Made by a program: the position numbers and the translations under genes | Source: Oehlia diaphana | Lineage: Eukaryota; Glomeromycota; Glomeromycetes; Glomerales; Glomeraceae | Assembly (NCBI GenBank): GCA_003833135.1 | Contig: QZLH01000212.1 | Coordinates: 53,064 to 117,063, forward strand | Reading direction: 5' to 3' | Length of the DNA: 64,000 nucleotides | In this document: positions 46,220 through 57,597 of the stretch, in pieces | How positions within the stretch are numbered: the first letter of the stretch is position 1 | How the letters are laid out: each line of letters begins with the position of its first letter | Notes under the pieces: model-generated | What the model saw: only the letters and a program-made list of their open reading frames with translations | Database searches by the model: none | Told to the model about the DNA's origin: nothing

Positions 46220-48478
46220 TTATACCATCATTTTATTTTTACCACCAATACCGCTTATATCTCTTCTACTTCTAAATAAAATATTCCATAAAATAGGGGT
46301 AACCATTAAAGATAATGAAGTAACAGTTAATAATAAATAATAAACTTCTCGTGATATTATACCAAAACTTTTCGCTTTACTGCCTAAAACAAAAGTAAAT
46401 TCACTAATCTGTGATATTCCAATTGCCATCGTACTTGATTTATTCAAACTATAATCACATATTAATAATGTTATTGTAGTTATTATAAATTTAAATCCAA
46501 CTGCTCCCGTCGTTAAAGTAAATAATAATGGTGCTTCATTTATCAAAAAACTTGGATATAAATGCAATCCTATACTTGCGAAAAATAAACATGAAAATAT
46601 ATCTCTAACGGGTTCGACTACACTTATCGATGAATCAGATATTGATCTACGATAATGAATAAGTACTCCTGCTACAAAACATCCGATTTCAACTCCAAGT
46701 CCTAACATATTTGATACTTGTGACATTATTAAACACATTGAAATTGATCCTAAAAGGAAAAGTTCTCGATTATGGGACCCTCTAACCGCACTTAGAAGCC
46801 ATCCAACTGGTATATTAGCAATAGCAAGACTAAACGTTACGAAAATAATTAATGATAAGAATAAATGTCCTATAGCCAATATAACATCTACTCCTGACTT
46901 TGATAGTGCCGGTAATGCTGCCTAAAATATTAAATATATATATTAGAACATTTTTTTAGATATATAAAATATATAAATTAAATTATTACCAATAAAACAC
47001 CAAATAACATGTCTTGCATTACAAGCAAGCCGTAAAGTGGTTTTAACTCTACACATTGTAATCGATCAACAACAGCTGTGCTCGAAAGCGAAACACATGC
47101 TCCTATAAAAATAGATTCATTTACGCTTGCACCAACAATAAATCCAGCTAAAATGAAGAAACAAAGAGTTGCCGTAAATATCAATGAAGCGCTTCCAAGA
47201 GCAAGTCTCCACATAGATCTTAGTTTATCGAACGAAAATTCTAAACCTAACATAAATACTATAAATATAACACCAAATTGTGAAAGTGTTTCTGTTTGTA
47301 TAAGTTCCTGAATTACGTTATATCCGGCTGGACCAAGTACAGCTCCAGCAATTATATATCCCAAAAATGCTATGCATTATGAACAAAATTATTTAGTATT
47401 TGAGATTAACTTTCTAAAAAAAAAAAATCATTATTTACCTGGTAGTCCGATAATACTAAAAGTCCAACCAAATGTAAATGATGCAACTATTATAAAAATT
47501 ATATCTTGAATTAATCGAGAATCTATACATAAAAAAAAATGATTTTTTCGTTAAGAACGATCTAAGAATGAGATTAAGATTAATGCATTTATTTCAGTCT
47601 CATTCCTACCTTCATAAAACATGGTTAAATCGCTGGGTCTTGTTAAGACATATTCATTATTATCTACATCCAAGATTGTTATCGCTTTAACATGGCCTCG
47701 ACGTCGAGGTTCATCTTCATTACCCCAATCAGCTTGTTCATCATCTTCTTCTAATTTAAGAACCGTCTCAAGAGATCCACGAAAGTTGGAACCTCCACCA
47801 ATATTATGTCTACGCATATTTTCTTCTAATCTATCTGCAGAATTACTAACTTCTTGAAGTACATCATCAACTATTTCTTTAGCTCCATGAGATTTATGAA
47901 TAAAAACGTGAGTATTTTTTTTATTGTTTTTTGCATGGACATTATATTGACTCCAAATTTGTTCCAAAAATGCTGTATCGTTCATTTTTAACGCAGTATG
48001 ATGAAAAGTTGAAATCAATTTCAAAATGTCTTTTTGAAAATCCGATTGAGATAACGAATCATCATTATCACGCTCATCAATTATGTTATCAAAAACTTCT
48101 AATAATCCAAAGGTTAAAGTTTTAAGCGCATCTACACGCGATACTTCCAAATTAATTTGTTCCAATTGTTCTCGTATTTCGGGTTCTGAAAGTTCAAATT
48201 CTTCACTCGTAGCCTTTTTACGTAATTCCTCTTTTTTTATGTAATTCTGATACTTATTTTGATATTCTGAAGAGGTACATACGTGCACATTATTTGACTG
48301 TAATAACAAAAAGTTATTAGTTAAATAAAAAAAAAGAAATAATAATGATCAATAATGTCTACATTACCGAGCTATGTTCATTTTCGTCAACGCAAATAAC
48401 AGAATCTGAAAAGTAAAAAAAAATCAGAAAACATAAAAATAGTATATTAAAATACCTAAAAGGTATTGATGGTAACAT
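46220..48478 (-). CDS. TMCO3-like monovalent cation/proton antiporter (CPA2)
   Basis: The protein joins an extramembrane N-terminal half to a CPA2 (KefB/Kef-type) Na+(K+)/H+ exchanger domain, the arrangement of animal TMCO3. Five exons (48478-48368, 48297-47610, 47522-47439, 47369-46990, 46921-46220) join in frame to 654 residues. Residues 5-25 are a signal peptide (YFNILFLCFLIFFYFSDSV). Residues 37-265 are acidic and helical (ELSEPEIREQLEQINLEVSR). From about 270 there are roughly 11-12 membrane segments with exchanger signatures: FLGYIIAGAVLGPAGYNVI, GVIFIVFMLGLEFSFDKLRS, CVSLSSTAVVDRL, GLGVEIGCFVAGV and AIGISQISEFTFVLGSKAK. No TrkA-N nucleotide-binding domain follows, as in TMCO3. It probably acts in an endomembrane or at the plasma membrane. 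The start was chosen because it places a signal peptide directly in frame with exon 2. Confidence 0.92.
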
Positions 48479-49172
48479 TCCCGGTATGAGTTAAATTGTT
48501 TTTTCACTTATATCACTTATATATTTATGTAAACAAGGAAAGAACCAATTTATAGATATAACCTTTTGGTTCGTGTACGATAAGGTATTCGAGGGAACTT
48601 TTAAAAACGTTGAATCTAACTACTAATGTGTAACCGAATTTCTTTTGCACACACAAATTACGCAAATTACGTACGTAGTATGTACTGTATAGCAGATGAT
48701 AAAAAAGTATCGTGACCTGCATATACAACAACAACAAATTAATGACTGGTTTATCTTATTTATTTATATTTGTGTGCCATAAAGAAATCGAATTTAAATC
48801 CTGGCATTTTTATGACACAAAACGTACAAAACATGCATGAATTATGAAAACACACGTGAAACGAAAAACACACGATGTCACGAAAAAATTATATTATCGT
48901 AAACCAAAAATTATAAATTTGTTCGTAATAAATGCAGTGATCATTATTTAAGTATTTGCACCGCATAAACGAGGAATTATATAAAATCAAGCCAATTCAT
49001 TCTTTTTTTATAATTACTCCACTCACTTCCATATTTCTCCCTTACTTTCATTAACCGCCAACTTAAAGGCTGCGCCTAATTATTAACATTCTTTTAAACT
49101 ATAGTACCGTAACAAATAGATAACGGTACTCAAGAATCTAATAACTTCCATCAACTTCCGCAAATTCTCTCC
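48479..49172. promoter_or_regulatory. Divergent intergenic promoter region
   Basis: This separates the divergent starts of the antiporter (-) and the surface protein (+). TTATATAAAA at 48978-48987 with a downstream CT-rich stretch suggests a core promoter for the surface protein gene. CACGTGAAAC-type sequences lie near 48853. No gene is seen. Confidence 0.4.
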
Positions 49173-49994
49173 ATGACGAAGCGACTACTAATTATTGCAC
49201 TTTTTGGTTTACTGCTAGCTTTGGCTTGTGTACTTGGCCAAGCTACAGCACAAGAAGCAACAAATGATGCTCAAGTAGCAAAGGATGGCGAAACAAAAGC
49301 TAAAGAAGCCGCTCCAAAGCTGCCTGTTGAAGAAAAACCTGTTAAAGCTCCAGTAAAAGATATTAATTTACCAAAAGGAGTCGCCAAGGGTAAAACCAAA
49401 CCATCTAATGTTGGTAAAGGTAAAGCAAAAGGAAAAGGAAAAAAAAGTCCTCCAACACCTCCAAATGGCCAAACAGAAACTCCAACTGTAGCACCAGATA
49501 ATTCAACTGTCCCAGTACCAACCAATCCAGCCGCTCCGGCTAATTCGGCTGAACCAATTGTTCCAAATGCTAAAGATCCAAAGGCAAAAGCAAAAGCACC
49601 AAAAGTTCCAATAGGAAAAACTGTGCAATCACCAACTCCGGTAGGAAAGCAAACTACACCAACTCAGTCTAAATATCAACCCCCTAATCCACCTGCCCCA
49701 CCTGCCCCACCTGCTGCTCTTCCTAGCACTGCTCCAATTCCCGATAACTCTCAATCACCTCCTCCTAACGTCCCGGCTCCCGAAACTCCCGAAGATTCTG
49801 ATTCTGAATCTCCACAAACCGTTAAAATTGTAAAAGAACAAAAACCACAGACTACTACTGTTGTAACAGTTATTAAAAAGCAAGATCAGGCTATAGAACA
49901 AAATGATACTTCTGCTGCCCGAAGGAATGAAAATTTTATCCAATTAGGAATTTCTCTTATATTTGTAGTTCTTGGAGCTAACTTTATAGCCTAA
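49173..49994 (+). CDS. Secreted Pro/Lys/Ala-rich surface protein, GPI- or membrane-anchored
   Basis: One intronless frame of 273 residues. Residues 1-26 are a clear signal peptide (LLIIALFGLLLALACVLGQA). The middle is low complexity: Lys/Ala/Gly blocks (VGKGKAKGKGKKSPP), Pro/Thr/Asn blocks (TPTVAPDNSTVPVPTNPAAP) and an APPAPPAA-type repeat. There are no cysteines after the signal region. A Ser/Asp/Glu stretch follows (PETPEDSDSESPQ). The last 19 residues, IQLGISLIFVVLGANFIA, are hydrophobic, preceded by NDTSAARRNEN; this suits a GPI-attachment signal or a C-terminal membrane span. It is likely a heavily O-glycosylated wall or surface protein. A secreted effector role is possible but unsupported. 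There are basic KGK motifs but no clear nuclear-targeting logic given the signal peptide. I do not recognise a family; composition-driven homology searches would be unreliable. Confidence 0.75.
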   Translation: MTKRLLIIALFGLLLALACVLGQATAQEATNDAQVAKDGETKAKEAAPKLPVEEKPVKAPVKDINLPKGVAKGKTKPSNVGKGKAKGKGKKSPPTPPNGQTETPTVAPDNSTVPVPTNPAAPANSAEPIVPNAKDPKAKAKAPKVPIGKTVQSPTPVGKQTTPTQSKYQPPNPPAPPAPPAALPSTAPIPDNSQSPPPNVPAPETPEDSDSESPQTVKIVKEQKPQTTTVVTVIKKQDQAIEQNDTSAARRNENFIQLGISLIFVVLGANFIA

Positions 49995-50560
49995 AGGAGG
50001 GAAATTGTTCTCGACTTCATATCAATTTCATACATTTTATTCTTATTTTTGGCATTTTCATTGATTACTTAATAATACCTAATTTCTCTCAATTGTTTCA
50101 TTTTTCATTCTTGTCTTTAACATATACACAAATATACACATGTATCTATATAAATTAATATTAAAAAATTAATTAGGATAGGATGAACGTAAGACCTAAT
50201 GATAATTAGTTTTCATTTTTTTACTATTTATTATTGTACAGCACAACTTTTTCCACGTTAATTAAATTATTTACCAAAAAAAGTAATAATAAAGATAAGG
50301 AAATGATTATCTATCGGTAATATATAAATAGTTGTAACCTAAATAAGTTATCTTGTTACTTGATTTCCATATACTGCATATTCGAAATCTACATGATCAG
50401 TGTAACCAGGTTTCTGATAAATTTTATGGACCCGGAATTTGGCGCAGTATATTTCCGGAAATTCATGTACTGTAGGACAACCAAATACTCAATATTTCGA
50501 ATTACCCGGAATTTTTATGTTACCGGCAGATCTCCGATCTGATAACTTTTTAAACTTTAC
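49995..50560. other. Intergenic region
   Basis: 3' flank of the surface protein gene (poly-pyrimidine, TATACACA repeats) and promoter of the tRNA isopentenyltransferase gene. Repeated CCGGAA/TTCCGG-like motifs (GACCCGGAATTTGG, TTTCCGGAAATTC, ACCCGGAATTTTTATG) cluster at 50428-50523, just upstream of the start. Confidence 0.5.
50428..50526. promoter_or_regulatory. Cluster of CCGGAA-type motifs upstream of the MOD5-like start
   Basis: CCGGAATTT, TTTCCGGAAATT (palindromic), CCCGGAATTTTT and ACCGG occur within 100 bp, ending about 35 bp before the ATG. In AT-rich DNA such GC-containing repeats are unusual. A similar TTTTCCGGAAAA palindrome precedes the coproporphyrinogen oxidase start (about 41497-41512). 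Use as a transcription-factor site is inferred. Confidence 0.35.
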
Positions 50561-52779
50561 ATGAATTTTGGTCGATTTTACACTAAAGGTATTATGAATG
50601 TTTTTTCAGCTTTTACCAACACGATGCAAAAAGGTATTATTGCAATTGTAGGTACAACCGGTGTTGGTAAATCAGACTTGGGTGTTCAACTAGCGAAGAC
50701 TTTACAAGGAGAAATTATTAATGGTGATTCAATGCAGGTAAATTATGAAATATAAATTATATAATTGCTATTGGAAAATTTTCTTAAATCAACTCGAATT
50801 CTAGGTTTATAAGGGATTGGATATCATAACAAATAAAATTCCATTAAATGAACGAGAAAATATACCGCATCATCTTTTAGATTTCTTAGAACCACATCAA
50901 GAATATCGTGTTACGGATTTTACAAAAGATGCGCTTCAAATTGTATCCATAATAATATTACTTTATACGTTTTTTTAAGTTTTTAAATTATTATGATTTA
51001 CATCATTTTATTATTCAAGATAGATGATATTCATAATCGCCATAAAATTCCGATCATAGTTGGTGGCACGAATTATTATATACAATCCTTACTTTGGAAG
51101 AATTCCCTTATAAATATTGATGATAGAGAAATTAGTAATATAGAAGATAAAGAGATCTTAAACGCAGAACCTAAAATTGTTTATGAACGGCTACAAGAAG
51201 TTGATCCAGTAATGGCTAGTAAATGGCACTGGAATGATACTAGAAGAGTTCGAAGAAGTTTACAGGTGATTTTTTATCCTAATTCCTAGAATTTCTATAT
51301 AGATTTGGTAATTTATTTGTATATTTAGGTATATTTGGAAACAGGGAAGCCGCACAGTGAATGGATTAAACAACAAAATCTTCCAGAGATAAAAGCTTCA
51401 TCATTAAGGTGGCTTGTTTGGCATTGACCAAATTGAATAGATAATAGATTGTATATATTCGGTTGGGATGCCTAAGTTTTATTCTTCATACATAATACGC
51501 ATTGCTTTTATTGTAGATTTCCACGTACTTGCATTTTCTGGTTATATTCTGATTTGGAAGTTCTCGATCATAGACTTGATGCAAGGATAAATAGAATGAT
51601 TGAGGTAATTATATATTTTACTAATCTTTAATTGAAAATATTATTGTAATTATGAAATTATACTTTTAAGAGTGGACTCTTTGAGGAAATCAATTATTTG
51701 AGAAAAAATGTTAGAACTGGAGAAATAAATACTCCGTTTGGAGATAAAGATTTTACGCATGGAATTTGGCAAGCCATAGGTATGTGAACGTTTTAAACTA
51801 ATTTATGAATAATTGATTTATTTTAATTTTATACATTTTAGGTTATAAGGAATTTGAACCATATTTAACGGCAATTGAAGAATCTAATGGTAAATAAGAA
51901 ACCACATTTCGTTATTTCTGGAATTTATAACGTAAAGCTGGCTCATTGATCATATGCTTTGTCTAGACGCGTCATATTTAAATGGGTTAAAACAACATGG
52001 CTTAGAATCTATGAAAGCAGCAACACATCGATATGCGAGAACTCAAGTTAGATGGATAAGGAACAAATTATTATATAAGTGTCAACAAGATTCATTAAAT
52101 AATAAATGCGATGGGCATTCTGGTGACATTATAATATATTTATTGGATGCAACTTGTATCCTTACTTCTTTTCTATAATATGCTCTTATGAATTTTGATA
52201 TTTTACTTAGCAAAATATATTAATTATAGCTTTAGAAACTTGGAATCAAGAAGTGCGGGATAAAGCAATTGCGATTGCTAAAGGTATTTTAGATGTATCA
52301 ATGCCTTCTATCAATTTTGGATGATTTTGATCATTTAACGGAAATTAGCGCATTACTCTTTACCTCAAAGAATTCCTTGCAAATGGAACAGGACCCGACC
52401 CAAGTTCAGTCAATTCACGAGCTAAAGAACTTTTGAAGTCAAAGAAAGATAAGGAGTATTGTCATAAAACAATATATATAAAAACAAGAATTTTTCTTGT
52501 TATTGATTATCTGGTTTGTTAAGTTATTTACTAAATCTTTTTCTCATTGTTTTTAGTGACTTTGAAATTTTGGATAAATGGACAAAATATCAATGTGATA
52601 TTTGTACAATATTTAATGATAATATTCCAGTGATTGTAAATGGAGATTCTGAACGAAATCAACATTTAAAAAGTAAAAAACATAAATCTAATTTAAAATT
52701 AAAAAAACAGTTTGATGAAAATTATGATGGTCAATTCCCATCTTGGTTTAAGAAGAAAAAGAATGCAGATTATAAATAA
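50561..52779 (+). CDS. tRNA dimethylallyltransferase (Mod5/TRIT1)
   Basis: The enzyme transfers dimethylallyl from DMAPP to A37 of tRNAs reading UNN codons, in mitochondria and cytosol/nucleus. Eleven exons (50561-50737, 50805-50942, 51020-51265, 51329-51408, 51517-51604, 51671-51779, 51842-51889, 51967-52155, 52230-52283, 52371-52455, 52557-52779) join in frame to 478 residues. The P-loop is [30 protein letters not shown] and HHLLDF follow; then [54 protein letters not shown] and [16 protein letters not shown]. The C-terminus has the eukaryote-specific zinc finger [11 protein letters not shown] with [13 protein letters not shown], as in Mod5/TRIT1. Residues 1-22 hold two further in-frame ATGs (Met12, Met22) before the P-loop, which suggests alternative initiation (see findings). 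Confidence 0.95.
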
Positions 52780-53414
52780 ATGTGATTTACATAATTTTTT
52801 TTTTAATCAATTGTATAATTTACTATTTTATTTAATAATATTAATTGATCTGATTATTAAGAATTATATATTTCAAAAACCATAATTAAAAGAAAAGAAT
52901 GCAATTATCTTACAGTATTATTTACTATTACATTATTTAACAATGTATAAATGTAACAATTAACATATACATACATGTAACCATTGTTTTTGTTCCACGT
53001 ATCGGGATTTACATGGTTTGCTTTGACAGAGATAGACGACAGAGATAAGGGATCAAATTTTTGAAAGAAATCATAGCAATCCTACATTAGTTCTTTTTTT
53101 AGTAAATATTATCTAAAATAGGAAGTGATCTAAATGACCAATTTACCGATATCCCTTAGTTTCTTGTTAAATGTCTTTATAGTTTATTCTATACAACAAA
53201 AAAAGTAATAATAAATACTCTTGAATGATTTTACCAAAAGAGATAGAAGTGTTACATAAACATGATCGGGCTATAATATCGTATCATGTGAGTTATTTCC
53301 GAATTCGAAGAAAAAGGGGTATGATAAATAGGTTTGTAATAAACCGAAAAAAATCTCTACTCAACAAACCTTTGAAACGGTCAAATCGTCTTGAAATTCT
53401 TGTCATTGCAAAAA
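52780..53414. other. Intergenic region
   Basis: 3' flank of the Mod5-like gene followed by the Mms2 promoter. The open frame at 53225-53422 is basic and motif-free and overlaps the Mms2 first exon; I do not call it. Confidence 0.55.
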
Positions 53415-54337
53415 ATGGCTAAAGGTACCCTTCGTATAATAACAAGATAACAATAAATAATAACGTTAAGAAAGAGCGTTAAAAAAGAAATTTTCGTGAA
53501 CGTATCAATTCAAACCAAGTCATAAACATAACGTTAAGTTCGTTTAACGATCGTAGAATAAAAAAGAAAAATATAATAAACCAATATAAAGATCTAAAAC
53601 ATATTTTCACATTTTTGATTAATATTCAAATATTCATACTTGTTTGATTAACAGTTCCACGTAATTTTAAACTACTTGAAGAACTCGAAAAAGGTGAGAA
53701 AGGGATTGGAGATGGTACTTGCAGTTACGGTCTTTCAAACGGTGAAGATATATATATGAGTGATTGGAATGGCACGATCATAGGACCTCCTGGAGTAAGT
53801 CATACATTCACAATTAAAATTTTTTAGCATTTTTTTTTTTTTATTGTTTTTCGCTTTTAATGGAAAAAATTGGATCTGCTCTCTCTTTTAAGACTATTCA
53901 CGAGAATCGTATTTATAGTTTGAAACTTTATTGTGATGAAAATTATCCTAATAATCCACCAATTGTTCACTTCATTTCGAGAATTAATTTACCATGCGTC
54001 AATCAACATTCGGGAAAAGTGAGTAAGCTCATATATATATCATGTTAGATGGGTAAATTAGAATGAAATTTACAAACCATAATTCTTTCAATAAGGTTGA
54101 ACCTTTCAGATTAAGTTGTTTATCTCAGTGGAAAAGTTCTAATTCTCTTGAAGACATTCTAGTAGATCTACGCCGGTAATGTATTTATTTGGATATGCTT
54201 TTAAACCTGGTTTTTGATTATTATACTAAACGCGTATTTATAATTGCTTTTGGGTTATATAATATAAAATTAATAGTGAAATGGCCAATGCAGTCAATAA
54301 GAAATTACCTCAACCTCCAGAAGGTTCTACTTTTTGA
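53415..54337 (+). CDS. Ubiquitin-conjugating enzyme variant (Mms2/UEV)
   Basis: Mms2/Uev1 pairs with Ubc13 to build Lys63-linked ubiquitin chains in error-free post-replication repair. Five exons (53415-53424, 53655-53794, 53893-54018, 54096-54175, 54277-54337) join in frame to 138 residues, the usual size. The first exon encodes only MAK plus one base; the next reads [19 protein letters not shown] then [20 protein letters not shown] and GTIIGPPG. The third has [20 protein letters not shown] and the family's [14 protein letters not shown], and the last ends [19 protein letters not shown]. The catalytic cysteine region of active E2 enzymes (HPNIC...) is absent, which is the UEV hallmark. The tiny first exon and 230-bp first intron match the arrangement in other UEV genes. 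Confidence 0.95.
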
Positions 54338-54558
54338 TTGGATATTTTTTTTTATAGTTGAATGAATTTATGAGGGAAAATGTTAATAGACTTTTAAAAA
54401 TTGAGTACAAATCATATATGTATTAGTTATTTCAATATCAATAATCATAAAAAAAACGTGCATGTATGTCTTGGTTGATTGAAATTTTTTTTTAATCGCA
54501 AATAAACTATTATTGTAAATTAATAAATTATGTTCCAAAATTACTACAAATTTATTAT

Positions 54559-57045
54559 TTATGGGTCAAGGCGTTTTGGATCACGTGGGAATAATGAACT
54601 TCTGCGTATATCATCCAAATTTAAATAAAGCATTACCACACGTTCCAAACCTATTAATTGTATTTTAATAGCCAATTAAAAAATTGTACGGGAAAAAAAG
54701 TAGAAAGAGATTTAGAGACTCACCTATACCACCACCTGCATGCGGTGGAACACCCCTCTTGAAAGAATCAATATATGGTTGTATGGTGGATATTTCAACA
54801 CCATTCGATTTAGCACGTTCTTCTAAGAACACTGGATCATGAACACGTTGTCCTCCGGAAAGAATTTCTTGTCCGCGCATGAAAAAGTCGAATGAATTCG
54901 AGTATTTCTATTATATATAGTATATGCATAAGAAAAGAATCACAGACGCGTTATATATAAAATAAAACATACATACATCATCATTTGGATCTGGCATAGT
55001 ATAAAAAGGTCGAACTCCTAATGGGAATTTATCAACTATATAAAAATCGGTGTTGTATTTCTCCTTAACTAGTCTACCAAGAGTTTTTTCTTTTTCGGTA
55101 CTAAAGATTAAATCATAACATTAGTAAACAATTTATTTTATTAACCTCAAACACAAATATAAAAATAATAAGATACCTAAAATCTTCAAGATCTTCAATT
55201 TCAACATTATTTTCTCTTAAAAGTTTCACAGCATCTTTAAATTCTAACCTAAGCGTTTTTTGAAGAAATTCAAAATTTGTGCTTGGATATTGTTTTTTCA
55301 CTGCCTCAATTTCAGAAGAAAATCGATTTTTTAATCCGTTGAAAACAAAAACAAGTAGTTCTTCCAAAATCTCAAGCACTTCATGGTAATGTTCTTCAAA
55401 TGCCATTTCCAAATCAAGTCCAACGAACTCTGTCATATGTCGATGAGTGTTAGAATCTTCTGCACGGAAAACTATGTAAATAGATAATAATTATTATTAA
55501 TGTACGTTGAATTAATCGTCAATTAACACATAAACAAATATTCTTTTTCGTACCAGGAGCTATTTCAAATACACGCTCAAAATCTGAACATATACACATT
55601 TGTTTATATAATTGAGGAGATTGTGCCAAATATGCTTCACCTAAATTAGACAGAAATAAACAATTTTAATAAGATAATATATAATACATTTCGTATAATA
55701 ATACTTACCTTTAAAATATTGAACCTTAAACACATTTGCGCCACCTTCACTGGCAGCACCAAGTAATTTAGGTGTATGTATCTCAATGAAAAATTTCGAC
55801 AACAAAAATTCACGAAACAGCTGACAGACGCCGGATTGAATTCGAAAAATTCCTTGATTTGCAAGAGTCTAAATAGAAAATAAATGGATGTAAGGAATGT
55901 ATATGCGCGACTTTTTAATCATTAAAAATTATTGATAATGAACTGACTCTAAGATCAACAACGCGACTATTCAATCGTGTCTCTAACGCTACGCGACTGT
56001 ATTGAGCTTCATCCTAATTAAACAAAAGCTGATATTAATGACTCACATAAGGAAGTTTTTTGAATATATTATTAATATTTATTACCTTTTTGAATTCCTC
56101 TTCAGATCTTGAGGCATCCTCCAGAGAAAACGGAAGTCGGCCAATAGTTTCGCTCACCACATAAAACTATGTATTGAAGAAATGTGGTTTAAATATATAT
56201 TGCGATATCCAAATTTATAGAAGGAAAAGAAAAATTTTTAATCTCCTGTTACTTTTTTGATATGTAATTCAGCATCAGATACAGTAGTACCTGTGATCGC
56301 TTCAGTTGTTTTATTGATAATGCCCTCAACGATAACGATTGATTCGGCAGGAACACTTTTATATGTGCATAGAGTTTATTAGCTATGAATAAATTATGTT
56401 CAAAAAAACTATCGATATTTACTTAGCAGCAAACTTGACAAAGGCTTTGCTTATATTTGTCTCATTCACGGCGAGTACTCCTTGAATTGTGGAAACTTGT
56501 TGTCTAAAAACAAAAAAGGCAAGCTTAGCGCCTATGAGACAAATATGAATTGGTAAGTATATTAGTTAAACCTTTTTAAATCATTTGATCATGATAAAAA
56601 TTTACATACTTTTGCTACGTGAAGTATAAACACGAGTCCGAATTGATACAGTTTCTCCAGCACGACTGGCATTAATATCAGCTATACGCGTTCTCTGAAC
56701 CCCTAGAAACATAAGAGATATAAATTTAACATGAGCGTCATTATTAGAATTCAAGGAAAACCAAACTACTTACCGGTCCTTTCCTGTGACTGATTCAATT
56801 TCAATTTTCCATAATTTTCAGTACCATAGTCCTATAAAAATAATATTTTCAATAAATACTCTTTTTTTTAAAAAAAAAATAATTAAGTTCGATAATTTTT
56901 TATTTACTTCAGTAACTTCAGCCGCTTCCTTGGCTGCGCGTTCTGTTTCCTTTTGCTTTTTCTCATTCTCTTTTTTCTCTTTCTTTTCTAACTTTTTGAG
57001 ACCTTTCTTAGAAAGAGGTTTTCCTTCTCCGTCAACTTCACTCAT
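54559..57045 (-). CDS. Aspartyl-tRNA synthetase, cytosolic
   Basis: Class IIb synthetase that charges tRNA-Asp. A dozen or so exons run down the minus strand from an ATG at 57045; the last ends at 54559 with RDPKRLDP. The N-terminus has the eukaryotic Lys-rich tRNA-binding extension ([20 protein letters not shown]). The OB-fold anticodon-binding domain follows ([20 protein letters not shown]). The catalytic core has [51 protein letters not shown], motif 2 [20 protein letters not shown], and motif 3 [15 protein letters not shown]. An intron with a T-run/A-run tract (about 56861-56880) lies after the Lys-rich extension. Length is about 540-550 residues, normal for the cytosolic enzyme. It converges with the Mms2-like gene 221 bp away. 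Confidence 0.95.
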
Positions 57046-57597
57046 TCTCACTTATTAAATTTTAAAATGATTTTATTTTTATAGTTTCCCTTTTTATTTT
57101 TTACGTGACCAGATTTAAATATTACCGAATTTGCGAATTTTGCGAATGTTTTAAGTTACTTAAGTTACGATATATTAATATACTGTAAAAATAGATTTTT
57201 TTTTTTTTTTGTTTAACTCGAAATCCTGTCTAACTGACTCATAATGATTCACGTATGACGATAATCTCTGTAGTCAATTTTTAGTGAGGTACCATATTTT
57301 AATCATATTAACCATATCATACATATATACGACCCGTCTTTCACAATGGGAATTATAGACATATAGAATTATATAGGCACAGAATTTATATAGACATAGA
57401 ATTATATAGACACATAGAATTATTAGACATATAGAATTATAGACATATAGAATTATAGAGTCTCTCTTAGATTTCAACATATTATAGATAAGGCCTTAAA
57501 GCTTTCATATATTTATAATTCTAAATTTTTTATTATCATTATATAAATTTAACCAGACCTTTCATTAAAAATAAATTAGATGATAAATAATATTACT
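57046..57597. other. Intergenic region with minisatellite
   Basis: This is the promoter of aspartyl-tRNA synthetase (-) and the 3' flank of the epsilon-COP gene. It contains a T run at 57198-57211 and the minisatellite annotated below. No gene is seen. Confidence 0.55.
57355..57460. repeat. Minisatellite of about 14-18 bp units (ATAGACATATAGAATTAT)
   Basis: Six or so degenerate units with the core AGACA(T/C)ATAGAATTA are arrayed head to tail. Unit length varies (16-20 bp), which indicates slippage and substitution. It lies upstream of the aspartyl-tRNA synthetase start (57045). Confidence 0.8.

Noticed and set aside
47078..47857. Plus-strand open frames within the antiporter gene
   Set aside because: Antisense shadows of exons whose minus-strand products match a known family and keep frame over four junctions.
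49271..49525. Open frame antisense to the surface-protein gene
   Set aside because: Shadow of the Pro/Lys/Ala-rich coding sequence; the sense strand has a signal peptide and C-terminal anchor.
52283..52370. Read-through of the Mod5-like gene to a TGA at about 52322 giving a protein without the zinc finger
   Set aside because: A GT donor after GCTAAAG and an acceptor at CCTCAAAG join in frame to NGTGPDPSS and the conserved C-terminal finger; all eleven exons then sum to a multiple of three. Retention as an alternative isoform cannot be excluded.
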